Shown here in pieces: positions 56,725 through 64,000 of a stretch of DNA of 64,000 nucleotides. Below the pieces are notes generated by a model. It saw only the letters and a program-made list of their open reading frames with translations. It was not told the origin of the DNA and did not search any database. Within the stretch, counting starts at the first letter, position 1. Each line of letters begins with the position of its first letter. Location: the NCBI RefSeq assembly GCF_030159995.1, contig NZ_BSNM01000015.1, positions 1 through 64,000 of the forward strand. The letters run 5' to 3'. This stretch comes from Litoribrevibacter albus. Lineage in GTDB: Bacteria > Pseudomonadota > Gammaproteobacteria > Pseudomonadales > Litoribrevibacteraceae. Both the position numbers and the translations under genes were made by a program.

Positions 56725-58302
56725 ATGACTCAAGATATCCATGCTCAACGAATTTTGATTCTTGATTTTGGTAGTCAATATACACAGCTTATTGCTCGTC
56801 GTGTTCGTGAAATCGGTGTGTATTCCGAAATTCATGCGTTTGACATGACTGAGCAAGATATTCGTGACTTTAATCCGAAAGGAATCATTTTGGCGGGTGG
56901 TCCAGAGTCTGTGACGGAAGGTCAGTCTCCACGAGCACCTGAAGTTGTATTCAATCTGGGTGTGCCTGTTCTTGGTATCTGTTATGGCATGCAGACTATG
57001 GCAGAGCAATTAGGCGGTAAGGTTGAGTCGTCTAATATTCGTGAGTTTGGATACGCTCAAGTAAAAGTGGAAGGTGAAAGTTCACTGCTTCACGACATTC
57101 GTGATCATTTAAATGATGCCGGCGAATCTTTGCTCGACGTATGGATGAGTCATGGTGATAAAGTTGTGTCCATGCCAGAAGGTTTCCAGTTGATGGCATC
57201 AACGGATTCTTGCCCGATTGCTGGTATGTACAACGAAGAAAAGCGTTTCTTTGGTGTTCAGTTCCACCCGGAAGTAACTCATACATTACAGGGTGGTCGT
57301 ATTCTTGAGCATTTCGTACTTGAGTTGAGTGGGTGTGAAAAGCTTTGGACGCCTGCCAATATCATCGAAGATCAGATTGCCAAAGTTAAAGAGCAAGTGG
57401 GCGACGGTGAAGTCTTGCTAGGTCTGTCTGGTGGTGTTGATTCCTCTGTGGTTGCTGCGTTGTTGCACAAAGCCATTGGTGATCAGTTGACCTGTGTGTT
57501 CGTGGATAACGGTCTGCTTCGTAAGAACGAAGGTGATCAGGTTATGGACATGTTTGCGAAAAACATGGGTGTTCGCGTTATTCGTGCGGATGCTGAAGAG
57601 CGTTTTCTATCCAAGTTGGAAGGCGTAGCTGATCCAGAAGCTAAGCGTAAGATCATTGGTAATACCTTTATTGAAGTGTTCGATGAAGAATCAGCTAAGC
57701 TAAGCAACTGTTCTTTCCTAGCCCAGGGTACTATCTATCCGGACGTTATTGAGTCTGCTGCTGCGAAAACCGGTAAGGCACACGTCATTAAGTCTCACCA
57801 CAACGTGGGTGGCTTGCCAGAAGATATGAAGCTTCAATTGGTTGAACCGCTTCGCGAATTGTTTAAAGACGAAGTTCGTAAAATTGGTTTGGAGTTGGGT
57901 CTTCCGTATGACATGGTTTACCGTCATCCGTTCCCAGGCCCAGGTTTGGGTGTTCGTATTCTGGGTGAAGTGAAGAAAGAGTACGCTGACATTCTTCGTG
58001 AAGCTGACGCTATTTTCATTGAAGAGCTTCATAAAGCCGATTGGTATCACAAAACGTCTCAGGCGTTTGTTGTGTTCCTTCCTGTGAAATCAGTCGGTGT
58101 AGTTGGTGATGGTCGTCGCTATGAGTGGGTTGTATCTCTGCGTGCCGTAGAAACCATCGACTTTATGACAGCGCGTTGGGCGCATCTTCCATATGAATTG
58201 TTGGAGAAGGTGTCTAATCGTATCATTAACGAAATCTCCGGTATTTCTCGTGTGGCTTACGATGTGAGTTCTAAGCCGCCGGCTACGATTGAGTGGGAAT
58301 AA
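56725..58302 (+). CDS. guaA: GMP synthase (glutamine-hydrolysing)
   Basis: A 525-residue enzyme that converts XMP to GMP. The class I glutamine amidotransferase domain (about 1-205) has the nucleophile in GICYGMQ and the histidine-glutamate pair in QFHPEV. The ATP-pyrophosphatase domain has [15 protein letters not shown], and the C-terminal dimerisation domain ends KPPATIEWE. It forms the guanine branch together with guaB. A perfect stem-loop follows. Confidence 0.98.
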   Translation: MTQDIHAQRILILDFGSQYTQLIARRVREIGVYSEIHAFDMTEQDIRDFNPKGIILAGGPESVTEGQSPRAPEVVFNLGVPVLGICYGMQTMAEQLGGKVESSNIREFGYAQVKVEGESSLLHDIRDHLNDAGESLLDVWMSHGDKVVSMPEGFQLMASTDSCPIAGMYNEEKRFFGVQFHPEVTHTLQGGRILEHFVLELSGCEKLWTPANIIEDQIAKVKEQVGDGEVLLGLSGGVDSSVVAALLHKAIGDQLTCVFVDNGLLRKNEGDQVMDMFAKNMGVRVIRADAEERFLSKLEGVADPEAKRKIIGNTFIEVFDEESAKLSNCSFLAQGTIYPDVIESAAAKTGKAHVIKSHHNVGGLPEDMKLQLVEPLRELFKDEVRKIGLELGLPYDMVYRHPFPGPGLGVRILGEVKKEYADILREADAIFIEELHKADWYHKTSQAFVVFLPVKSVGVVGDGRRYEWVVSLRAVETIDFMTARWAHLPYELLEKVSNRIINEISGISRVAYDVSSKPPATIEWE

Positions 58303-58312
58303 AATACTGGTA

Positions 58313-58340
58313 TTTCTCGTCTGCTCTCGCAGACGAGAAA
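58313..58340 (+). terminator. 12-bp perfect stem-loop after guaA
   Basis: TTTCTCGTCTGC (58313-58324) and GCAGACGAGAAA (58329-58340) pair perfectly across TCTC. The stem is very stable, but no T-run follows on the plus strand. Confidence 0.6.
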
Positions 58341-58393
58341 CCCTCATTATTTGAATTCATTCAAGCTGTCCTTCCTCTCTATATCTTTTCAAT

Positions 58394-58909
58394 ATGACAA
58401 CAAATCAGCAAACCCAAGATCAACACTGGATGAAGCAAGCATTAAAGCTCGCAGCAAATGCCTGGTTTGAGGGTGAGGTTCCGGTGGGTGCTGTAGTGGT
58501 TCGGGATAATCAGATCATTGGGCAGGGGTGGAATCGTCCGATTAGCTCTTCTGATCCGACAGCTCATGCGGAAATTCAATGTTTGCGTGATGCGTCGACT
58601 CGAATTCAAAATTACCGACTGGTGGATACGACCTTGTATGTGACGGTTGAACCTTGTGCTATGTGTGCTGGTGCGATCATTCACTCCCGTGTTTCGCGAG
58701 TTGTTTTTGGTGCAGCGGAACCTAAAGCCGGAGCCGTCTGTAGCCATCAGGGAATGTTTGAACAACCACAGTTTAACCATGTGGTGGAGTGGCAAGGTGG
58801 CGTGCTTGAAGCGTCAGCCAGATTGATGATGCAGAGATTTTTTAAGTACCGTCGAAAGCCGTCAATGAAAACCTATCAAGGGTATATTGACGCCTTTCAG
58901 GTGAAGTAA
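58394..58909 (+). CDS. tadA: tRNA-specific adenosine deaminase
   Basis: A 171-residue zinc enzyme that converts the wobble adenosine of tRNA-Arg to inosine. The zinc ligand and catalytic acid lie in TAHAEIQ, and the other two zinc ligands in EPCAMCAGAI. The N-terminus DQHWMKQALKLAANAWFEGEVPVGAV is typical. The location after guaA and before mltF matches Pseudomonas. The terminator at 58925 follows. Confidence 0.96.
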   Translation: MTTNQQTQDQHWMKQALKLAANAWFEGEVPVGAVVVRDNQIIGQGWNRPISSSDPTAHAEIQCLRDASTRIQNYRLVDTTLYVTVEPCAMCAGAIIHSRVSRVVFGAAEPKAGAVCSHQGMFEQPQFNHVVEWQGGVLEASARLMMQRFFKYRRKPSMKTYQGYIDAFQVK

Positions 58910-58924
58910 AAGGTTGGTCAGAAT

Positions 58925-58953
58925 AAAAAAGAGAGCGCTTGCTCTCTTTTTTA
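58925..58953. terminator. bidirectional terminator between tadA and mltF
   Basis: AAAAAAGAGAGC (58925-58936) and GCTCTCTTTTTT (58941-58952) pair perfectly across GCTT. The A- and T-runs suit both convergent genes. Confidence 0.95.
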
Positions 58954-58984
58954 TTGGATGTAGTTTAGACCTGAAAACTGTGCG

Positions 58985-60493
58985 CTAAAGCATAATAACC
59001 GGCGCGTGTACTGATGCGGGCTTTTCTTCTTCCGTGGTTGGTTCTTCTGCCGCTTTCGCAATGCGAATTTCTTCTTGTCGTTGATCATACCAGCGAAGTA
59101 CATCGATATAACGGCGAATGTTCTGAACGTAGATTACTGGCTCATAACCTCTGGCGTAGCCGTATTTGGTTTTTTTGTACCAGCGTTTGTCTTGTAGCAG
59201 TGGCAAAAACTCTTTTACATCGGCCCATTGATCTGGGTTTTTTCCGGCTTGTTCTGTCAGAATACGGGCGTCTTCCAAATGGCCTCGCCCCACATTGTAA
59301 GCTGCAAGAGCAAACCAGGTGCGATCTGGCTCCTGAATACGTTCCGGCAAGCTTTTGTGGATTCGAGAGAAATACTTGGCACCGCCCTGGATGCTTTGCT
59401 CAGCATTCAGCCGATTTGAAACGCCCATATCTTTAGCGGTTGGACGAGTCAGCATCATAAAACCTCGTACACCCGTTGGGCTTTTCGCTTTTGGATTCCA
59501 GTGAGATTCCTGATAGCCGATGGCTGCTAACAGATAATAATCCTGCTCAAATTTTTCAGCCGCTGCTTCAATGGTTTTACGATATTTTGGAAGTCGCTTG
59601 TTTGTGTGGAACTTGAAGGTTTTTGCACCAACAAAGTCCAGACGCAATTGATGGCCGTAATATTTTTCTTGTAGATAAGCAATCTGTTCGGTAGTGGTAG
59701 GATCACTCAAGAAATCCACCGCTTTTTTATACAGAGTCAGATCTTCGGATTTCGTAAATAACCAGCCGATTTCATGGTTGTCTAATCCTTCAAAAGCGAT
59801 TCTCAGCTCAGGGAAATAGGCTTGATAAGCTTCATAGTCGTGATCTGAGGCAATCAAAATATCGAAGTTTTGGGTATCTAATTCGGCAAACAGTGAAATG
59901 ATGTCGGGAGATGATACTGCTTCCCAGGTCAGTTCTGGCAAGGCTTGGGTTGTAACCGTTAGCCAGTGTTCTGCCGGGCTACCTTTAATAACCGCTACTT
60001 TTTTTCCAATCAAATCTTTAGGCGTTTTAGGTTTTACGGAGCCCTGGCGATAAATGGCGATCGTAGATGAACTCGCGTAGGTTGGCGATATCAGCTGATT
60101 TGGTTGGATATTTAATGCAATGCCGGCAGCAGCAAAAGACGCGTATCCTTTATTAATACTTTCATAAACCTCATCGATGGTATCGACGCTGTACATTCTC
60201 AGTTTTACGCCAAGACGATCTGCAAACTGCTTGGCCAATTCGTATTCGAAGCCAACGGTTTGTCCGTCCTGTTCAACCAATGTGCGTTCGCTGTCAATGG
60301 TGACAACATTAAGTACGCCTTCCCGTTGTATGGTTTCTACAGCGGTAGGGTGAGTGCAGGCGGAGAGTGTAATGGTGGCGCATAAGCCAACGAACAGAGA
60401 TTTCCCTAGGTTTAAAACCGGGGAGGTATCTGTTAAGCGCAGTGTCCTTGCGAAGCTGGTCCATCCATTGTTTAAGATATCAGCAAAACTCAA
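58985..60493 (-). CDS. mltF: membrane-bound lytic transglycosylase F
   Basis: A 502-residue murein hydrolase. The hydrophobic leader (about 30-50) ends in LSACT, a possible lipobox. The type-3 solute-binding domain (about 58-285, VLNVVTIDSERTLVEQDG) acts as a regulatory module in this family. The SLT domain (about 305-470) contains the catalytic glutamate in AIGYQESHWNPKAKSPTG, then RGFMMLTRPTA and the AYNVGRGH segment. It cleaves peptidoglycan glycan strands to anhydromuropeptides at the outer membrane. It is divergent from purL. Confidence 0.95.
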   Translation of the reverse strand: MSFADILNNGWTSFARTLRLTDTSPVLNLGKSLFVGLCATITLSACTHPTAVETIQREGVLNVVTIDSERTLVEQDGQTVGFEYELAKQFADRLGVKLRMYSVDTIDEVYESINKGYASFAAAGIALNIQPNQLISPTYASSSTIAIYRQGSVKPKTPKDLIGKKVAVIKGSPAEHWLTVTTQALPELTWEAVSSPDIISLFAELDTQNFDILIASDHDYEAYQAYFPELRIAFEGLDNHEIGWLFTKSEDLTLYKKAVDFLSDPTTTEQIAYLQEKYYGHQLRLDFVGAKTFKFHTNKRLPKYRKTIEAAAEKFEQDYYLLAAIGYQESHWNPKAKSPTGVRGFMMLTRPTAKDMGVSNRLNAEQSIQGGAKYFSRIHKSLPERIQEPDRTWFALAAYNVGRGHLEDARILTEQAGKNPDQWADVKEFLPLLQDKRWYKKTKYGYARGYEPVIYVQNIRRYIDVLRWYDQRQEEIRIAKAAEEPTTEEEKPASVHAPVIML

Positions 60494-60725
60494 ACGATTA
60501 AGTCCTCATATCTCGACTACTATTGAGACTAATAATGTGAAGTAAATCACGAATCCTTGTGAACGGTGGTTATTTTATGTTCTTTTTTTTGAATGAGCAT
60601 TCTAGAGTGATTCAAATTGTGACATAAGTAGCCGTTTGTTTGCTTTTCCAGTATCATTCACGCCTTGAATTTCCAGCGTGAGAAAGCTGGGAATAGTCTA
60701 AATTATAGTCAGGGGCTTCCTCAGT

Positions 60726-63700
60726 ATGCTTGAGCTTCGCGGTGCACCAGCGCTTTCCAAGTTTAAATCTGAAAAACTTCTTAACACTCTTAAATCAGCC
60801 GTGCCAAGTGTCACGGGGATTTATGCAGAATTCATGCACTTTGTTTCTGTTGATGGAACACTCAGTCAAGATGAACAAACTATTCTGGATAAGGCTCTAG
60901 AATATGGTCCTAGTGAGTCGGTTCAAGACTTGGATGGTACCTTATTCCTAGTGGTTCCTCGTCCTGGCACCATTTCGCCTTGGTCTAGTAAGGCAACCGA
61001 TATTTTGCATAACTGTGGTCTACACAGTGTGCAGCGTATTGAGCGTGGTGTTGCATATTATATTCGTAGCGACTCACCGATCGAGGAAGCGACTAAGATC
61101 GTCCTGGCTGATCTGTTACACGATCGCATGACTGAAGCGGTGTTTTCTTCTATGGGCGGTGCTGAGTTGTTGTTTACTCAGTCAGAACCGAAGCCTTTGC
61201 GAACGGTAAATATCCTTGAAGGTGGGCGTGAAGCTCTATCTACAGCGAATGATGATTGGGGCTTGGCATTAGCGGAAGATGAAATCGATTACTTGGTTGA
61301 AAACTTCCAGGCGCTTGAGAGAAACCCGACTGACGTAGAATTGATGATGTTTGCTCAGGCAAACTCAGAGCATTGTCGACACAAGATCTTCAATGCAGAT
61401 TGGATCATTGACGGTGAACAAGCGGACAAATCTTTGTTCAAAATGATTAAGAACACCAACGAGATCAGTGGTCAGGATGTTCTTAGCGCCTATAAAGATA
61501 ACGCGTCTGTAATCAAAGGTCACAAAGCCGGTCGTTTCTTCCCTAAACCGGGAAGTAATAAATACGACTATCACGAAGAAGACATTCATATTTTGATGAA
61601 GGTCGAAACTCACAACCATCCAACGGCCATTGCTCCTCATTCTGGTGCGGCGACGGGGTCTGGTGGAGAAATTCGTGACGAAGGTGCAACGGGTATTGGT
61701 AGTAAACCAAAAGCTGGTCTGACTGGTTTTACCGTATCTAACTTGAATATTCCGGGTTGGAAGCAACCTTGGGAAGGCGACTACGGTAAGCCGGAGCGTA
61801 TTGTTTCTGCATTGGATATCATGATTGAAGGTCCAATCGGTGGTGCAGCCTTTAATAACGAATTTGGTCGTCCTAACCTGACGGGTTACTTCCGTACCTA
61901 TGAGCAAGAAGCCGAAGGCGTTGCTGGTAAGGAAGTTCGTGGTTACCACAAACCAATTATGATTGCGGGTGGTTTGGGTAATATCCGCAGTGAACACGTT
62001 GAAAAGAAAGACATTCCTGTTGGCGCTAAGTTAATTGTACTTGGTGGTCCTGCGATGTTGATTGGATTGGGCGGTGGTGCTGCCTCATCTATGACCTCAG
62101 GTTCCAGTAGCGCAGATCTGGATTTTGCTTCTGTACAGCGTGATAACCCTGAAATGGAACGTCGTTGTCAGGAAGTTATCGATCGATGCTGGCAGATGGG
62201 CGACGAGAACCCAATTAAATTCATTCATGACGTGGGTGCGGGTGGTATTTCCAACGCATTGCCTGAGTTGGTGAGTGATGCAGGACGCGGTGGTCGCTTT
62301 GAACTGCGCGATGTACCAAACGATGAGCCAGGTATGTCACCTGCTGAGATTTGGTGTAACGAATCTCAGGAACGTTATGTATTAGCCGTTGCCCCTGAAG
62401 ATTTGAAACGCTTTGAAGCTTTGTGTGAGCGTGAGCGTTGTCCGTTTGCAGTAGTGGGTGAAGCTACTGAAGAAGAGCATTTGTTATTGAATGACGAGCA
62501 CTTTGGTAATAGCCCTGTTGATTTACCTTTACAGGTATTGCTTGGCAAGCCACCTAAGATGCAACGTTCGTTTGACACTCAAACTGCTGAGTTGTCAGGT
62601 TTGAGCTTTGATGGCGTTACTTTGGATGAAGCTGCTTCTCGCGTATTGAGTCTTCCAACCGTAGCAAGTAAGAGCTTCCTGATCACCATTGGTGACCGTT
62701 CAATTACTGGTATGGTTAATCGTGATCAAATGGTTGGTCCTTGGCAGGTGCCAGTAGCTGACGCTGCTGTTACCACGTCCAGCTTTGATACCAATGCTGG
62801 TGAAGCAATGGCGATGGGTGAGCGTACTCCAATTGCTTTGATTAATGCACCAGCGTCAGGCCGTATGGCTATTGGTGAAGCGATCACCAACCTGGCTTCG
62901 GCGTCTATTAACAAGATTTCTGACATCAAAATGTCTGCGAACTGGATGGCTGCAGCCGGTCACCCAGGGGAAGATCAGAACCTCTATAACACAGTGAAAG
63001 CCGTGGGTATGGAGCTTTGTCCTGAATTGGGTATCTCAATTCCTGTGGGTAAAGACTCTATGTCTATGAAAACCATGTGGGAACAGGGCGAAGAAACCAA
63101 GTCTGTTGTGGCTCCTTTGTCCTTGATTATTTCAGGGTTTGCGCCTGTTAATGATGTACGTCTGACGTTGACGCCTGAGCTTAAGAAAGATCAGGGCGAA
63201 ACTGACTTGGTGTTGATTGACCTTGGTCGTGGTAAGAATCGTTTGGGCGGTTCTTGTCTGGCGCAGGTATTCAATCAGGTAGGTAATCAATGTGCTGATC
63301 TTGATGATGCAGAAGACTTGAAAGCCTTCTTCGCTGTCATTCAGGGCTTGAACTCAGACGGCAAGTTGCTGGCTTATCATGACCGTTCTGACGGTGGTTT
63401 ATTTACCACTCTTACTGAGATGGCATTTGCGGGTCGTACCGGTGTTGATATCAATCTGGACTACCTTGCCGACGGTGCTGATGACGTACTTCAGGTGTTG
63501 TTCAACGAAGAACTGGGTGCGGTAATTCAGGTACGTCGTGACGATTTAGACTTCGTTTTGACTCAATTGAATGGTGCTGGCCTAGGTGATTGTTCTGGTG
63601 TTGTAGCCAGTTTGAACGATGACCATCAGATTCGTGTTTCTTTGGACGATGAATTACTGATTGATCGTTCTCGTTCTGAACTCCAGCAGTTGTGGTCTCG

Positions 63701-64000
63701 TAACAGTTACGAAATTCAAAAACTTCGTGATAATGCTGATTGTGCGGAGCAAGAGTTTAGCAATATCCTGGATGATGAAAACCCAGGTTTGTCTACAGAT
63801 CTAACTTTTGATGTTAATGAAGACATTGCTGCACCATTTATTGCCAAAGGCGCTCGCCCTAAAGTTGCTGTATTGCGTGAGCAAGGGGTGAATGGTCAGG
63901 TAGAAATGGCTGCTGCATTTGATCGTGCAGGCTTCGAAGCAACCGACGTACACATGAGTGATATTTTGTCTGGCCGTGTAACTTTGGATGAATTCCGAGG
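60726..64000 (+). CDS. purL: phosphoribosylformylglycinamidine synthase (partial, runs off right edge)
   Basis: The first 1091 codons of a protein normally near 1290. It makes FGAM from FGAR, glutamine and ATP in purine synthesis. [19 protein letters not shown] is the usual start. The large-type FGAM synthase N-terminal domain is followed by the signature [15 protein letters not shown] (near residue 210), the ETHNHPTAI motif and the GGxxxS loops of the two ATP-grasp-like halves. The glutaminase domain has just begun ([13 protein letters not shown]). The frame is continuous to the edge. The position after mltF is conserved. Confidence 0.97.
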   Translation, partial: MLELRGAPALSKFKSEKLLNTLKSAVPSVTGIYAEFMHFVSVDGTLSQDEQTILDKALEYGPSESVQDLDGTLFLVVPRPGTISPWSSKATDILHNCGLHSVQRIERGVAYYIRSDSPIEEATKIVLADLLHDRMTEAVFSSMGGAELLFTQSEPKPLRTVNILEGGREALSTANDDWGLALAEDEIDYLVENFQALERNPTDVELMMFAQANSEHCRHKIFNADWIIDGEQADKSLFKMIKNTNEISGQDVLSAYKDNASVIKGHKAGRFFPKPGSNKYDYHEEDIHILMKVETHNHPTAIAPHSGAATGSGGEIRDEGATGIGSKPKAGLTGFTVSNLNIPGWKQPWEGDYGKPERIVSALDIMIEGPIGGAAFNNEFGRPNLTGYFRTYEQEAEGVAGKEVRGYHKPIMIAGGLGNIRSEHVEKKDIPVGAKLIVLGGPAMLIGLGGGAASSMTSGSSSADLDFASVQRDNPEMERRCQEVIDRCWQMGDENPIKFIHDVGAGGISNALPELVSDAGRGGRFELRDVPNDEPGMSPAEIWCNESQERYVLAVAPEDLKRFEALCERERCPFAVVGEATEEEHLLLNDEHFGNSPVDLPLQVLLGKPPKMQRSFDTQTAELSGLSFDGVTLDEAASRVLSLPTVASKSFLITIGDRSITGMVNRDQMVGPWQVPVADAAVTTSSFDTNAGEAMAMGERTPIALINAPASGRMAIGEAITNLASASINKISDIKMSANWMAAAGHPGEDQNLYNTVKAVGMELCPELGISIPVGKDSMSMKTMWEQGEETKSVVAPLSLIISGFAPVNDVRLTLTPELKKDQGETDLVLIDLGRGKNRLGGSCLAQVFNQVGNQCADLDDAEDLKAFFAVIQGLNSDGKLLAYHDRSDGGLFTTLTEMAFAGRTGVDINLDYLADGADDVLQVLFNEELGAVIQVRRDDLDFVLTQLNGAGLGDCSGVVASLNDDHQIRVSLDDELLIDRSRSELQQLWSRNSYEIQKLRDNADCAEQEFSNILDDENPGLSTDLTFDVNEDIAAPFIAKGARPKVAVLREQGVNGQVEMAAAFDRAGFEATDVHMSDILSGRVTLDEFR

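Noticed and set aside
60494-60725. PurR operator before purL
   Set aside because: CCGTTTGTTTGC gives only a weak half-site match and no palindrome.
61365-61997. 210-codon minus-strand open frame inside purL
   Set aside because: purL is continuous and conserved on the other strand; this frame has no family resemblance.
1-64000. tRNA, rRNA, riboswitch, insertion sequence or prophage genes
   Set aside because: None was recognised by eye in the intergenic regions; a covariance-model scan would be needed to exclude small RNAs.

Overview
The window is a chromosomal segment of a free-living, flagellated gammaproteobacterium, most likely a marine Pseudomonadales/Oceanospirillales-type organism of moderate GC. 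The species cannot be named from the sequence. The grounds are gene order. Positions 26944-52399 follow the Pseudomonas order suhB | trmJ-cysE-iscR-iscS ... ndk-rlmN-pilW-rodZ-ispG-hisS-yfgM-bamB-der. Positions 53633-64000 follow xseA | guaB-guaA-tadA | mltF | purL. No tRNA, rRNA, CRISPR array, prophage or insertion sequence was recognised.

Left part (1-26900), accessory and sensory genes. A small zinc-ribbon protein lies beside a patch of GCGTC repeats. Then come an HI0933-family flavoprotein, a DyP-type peroxidase, a TupA-like binding protein paired with a histidine kinase but with no transporter, an HSL-type esterase and a membrane diguanylate cyclase. A vWA lipoprotein, an ECF sigma factor and a membrane partner follow. 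Next are carbonic anhydrase, a DUF1232 protein and a convergent LuxR-type regulator/kinase pair. A lipid-use block follows: secreted lipase, its foldase, an AraC regulator, and a Baeyer-Villiger monooxygenase-hydrolase-dehydrogenase set. A PepSY/response-regulator/kinase operon closes this part.

Middle part (26944-43357). A SuhB homologue at its ancestral locus has lost most of its catalytic residues. It is divergent from trmJ-cysE. Next is a hybrid Fe-S operon, iscR-iscS-sufBCDS-sufA-sufT-sufE, in which suf genes occupy the place of iscU-iscA-hscBA-fdx. A near-consensus IscR site overlaps a strong promoter before iscR. Between sufE and ndk lie four genes absent from the Pseudomonas order: a small heat-shock protein, an MscS channel, a lone CheW and a flagellin carrying an M9-collagenase-like zinc-protease domain (a flagellinolysin). 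The flagellin gene has a near-consensus sigma-28 promoter.

Right part (42886-64000), housekeeping: ndk, rlmN, pilW, rodZ, ispG, hisS, yfgM, bamB and der, a second AraC regulator, xseA divergent from guaB-guaA-tadA, then mltF and the first 85% or so of purL, which runs off the right edge.

The most notable items are the proteolytic flagellin with its own late-flagellar promoter, the SuhB pseudoenzyme, the isc-to-suf exchange with an IscS lacking its C-terminal tail, and the transporter-less TupA/kinase pair. Proteolytic flagellins are a described family, so that system is recognised rather than new.
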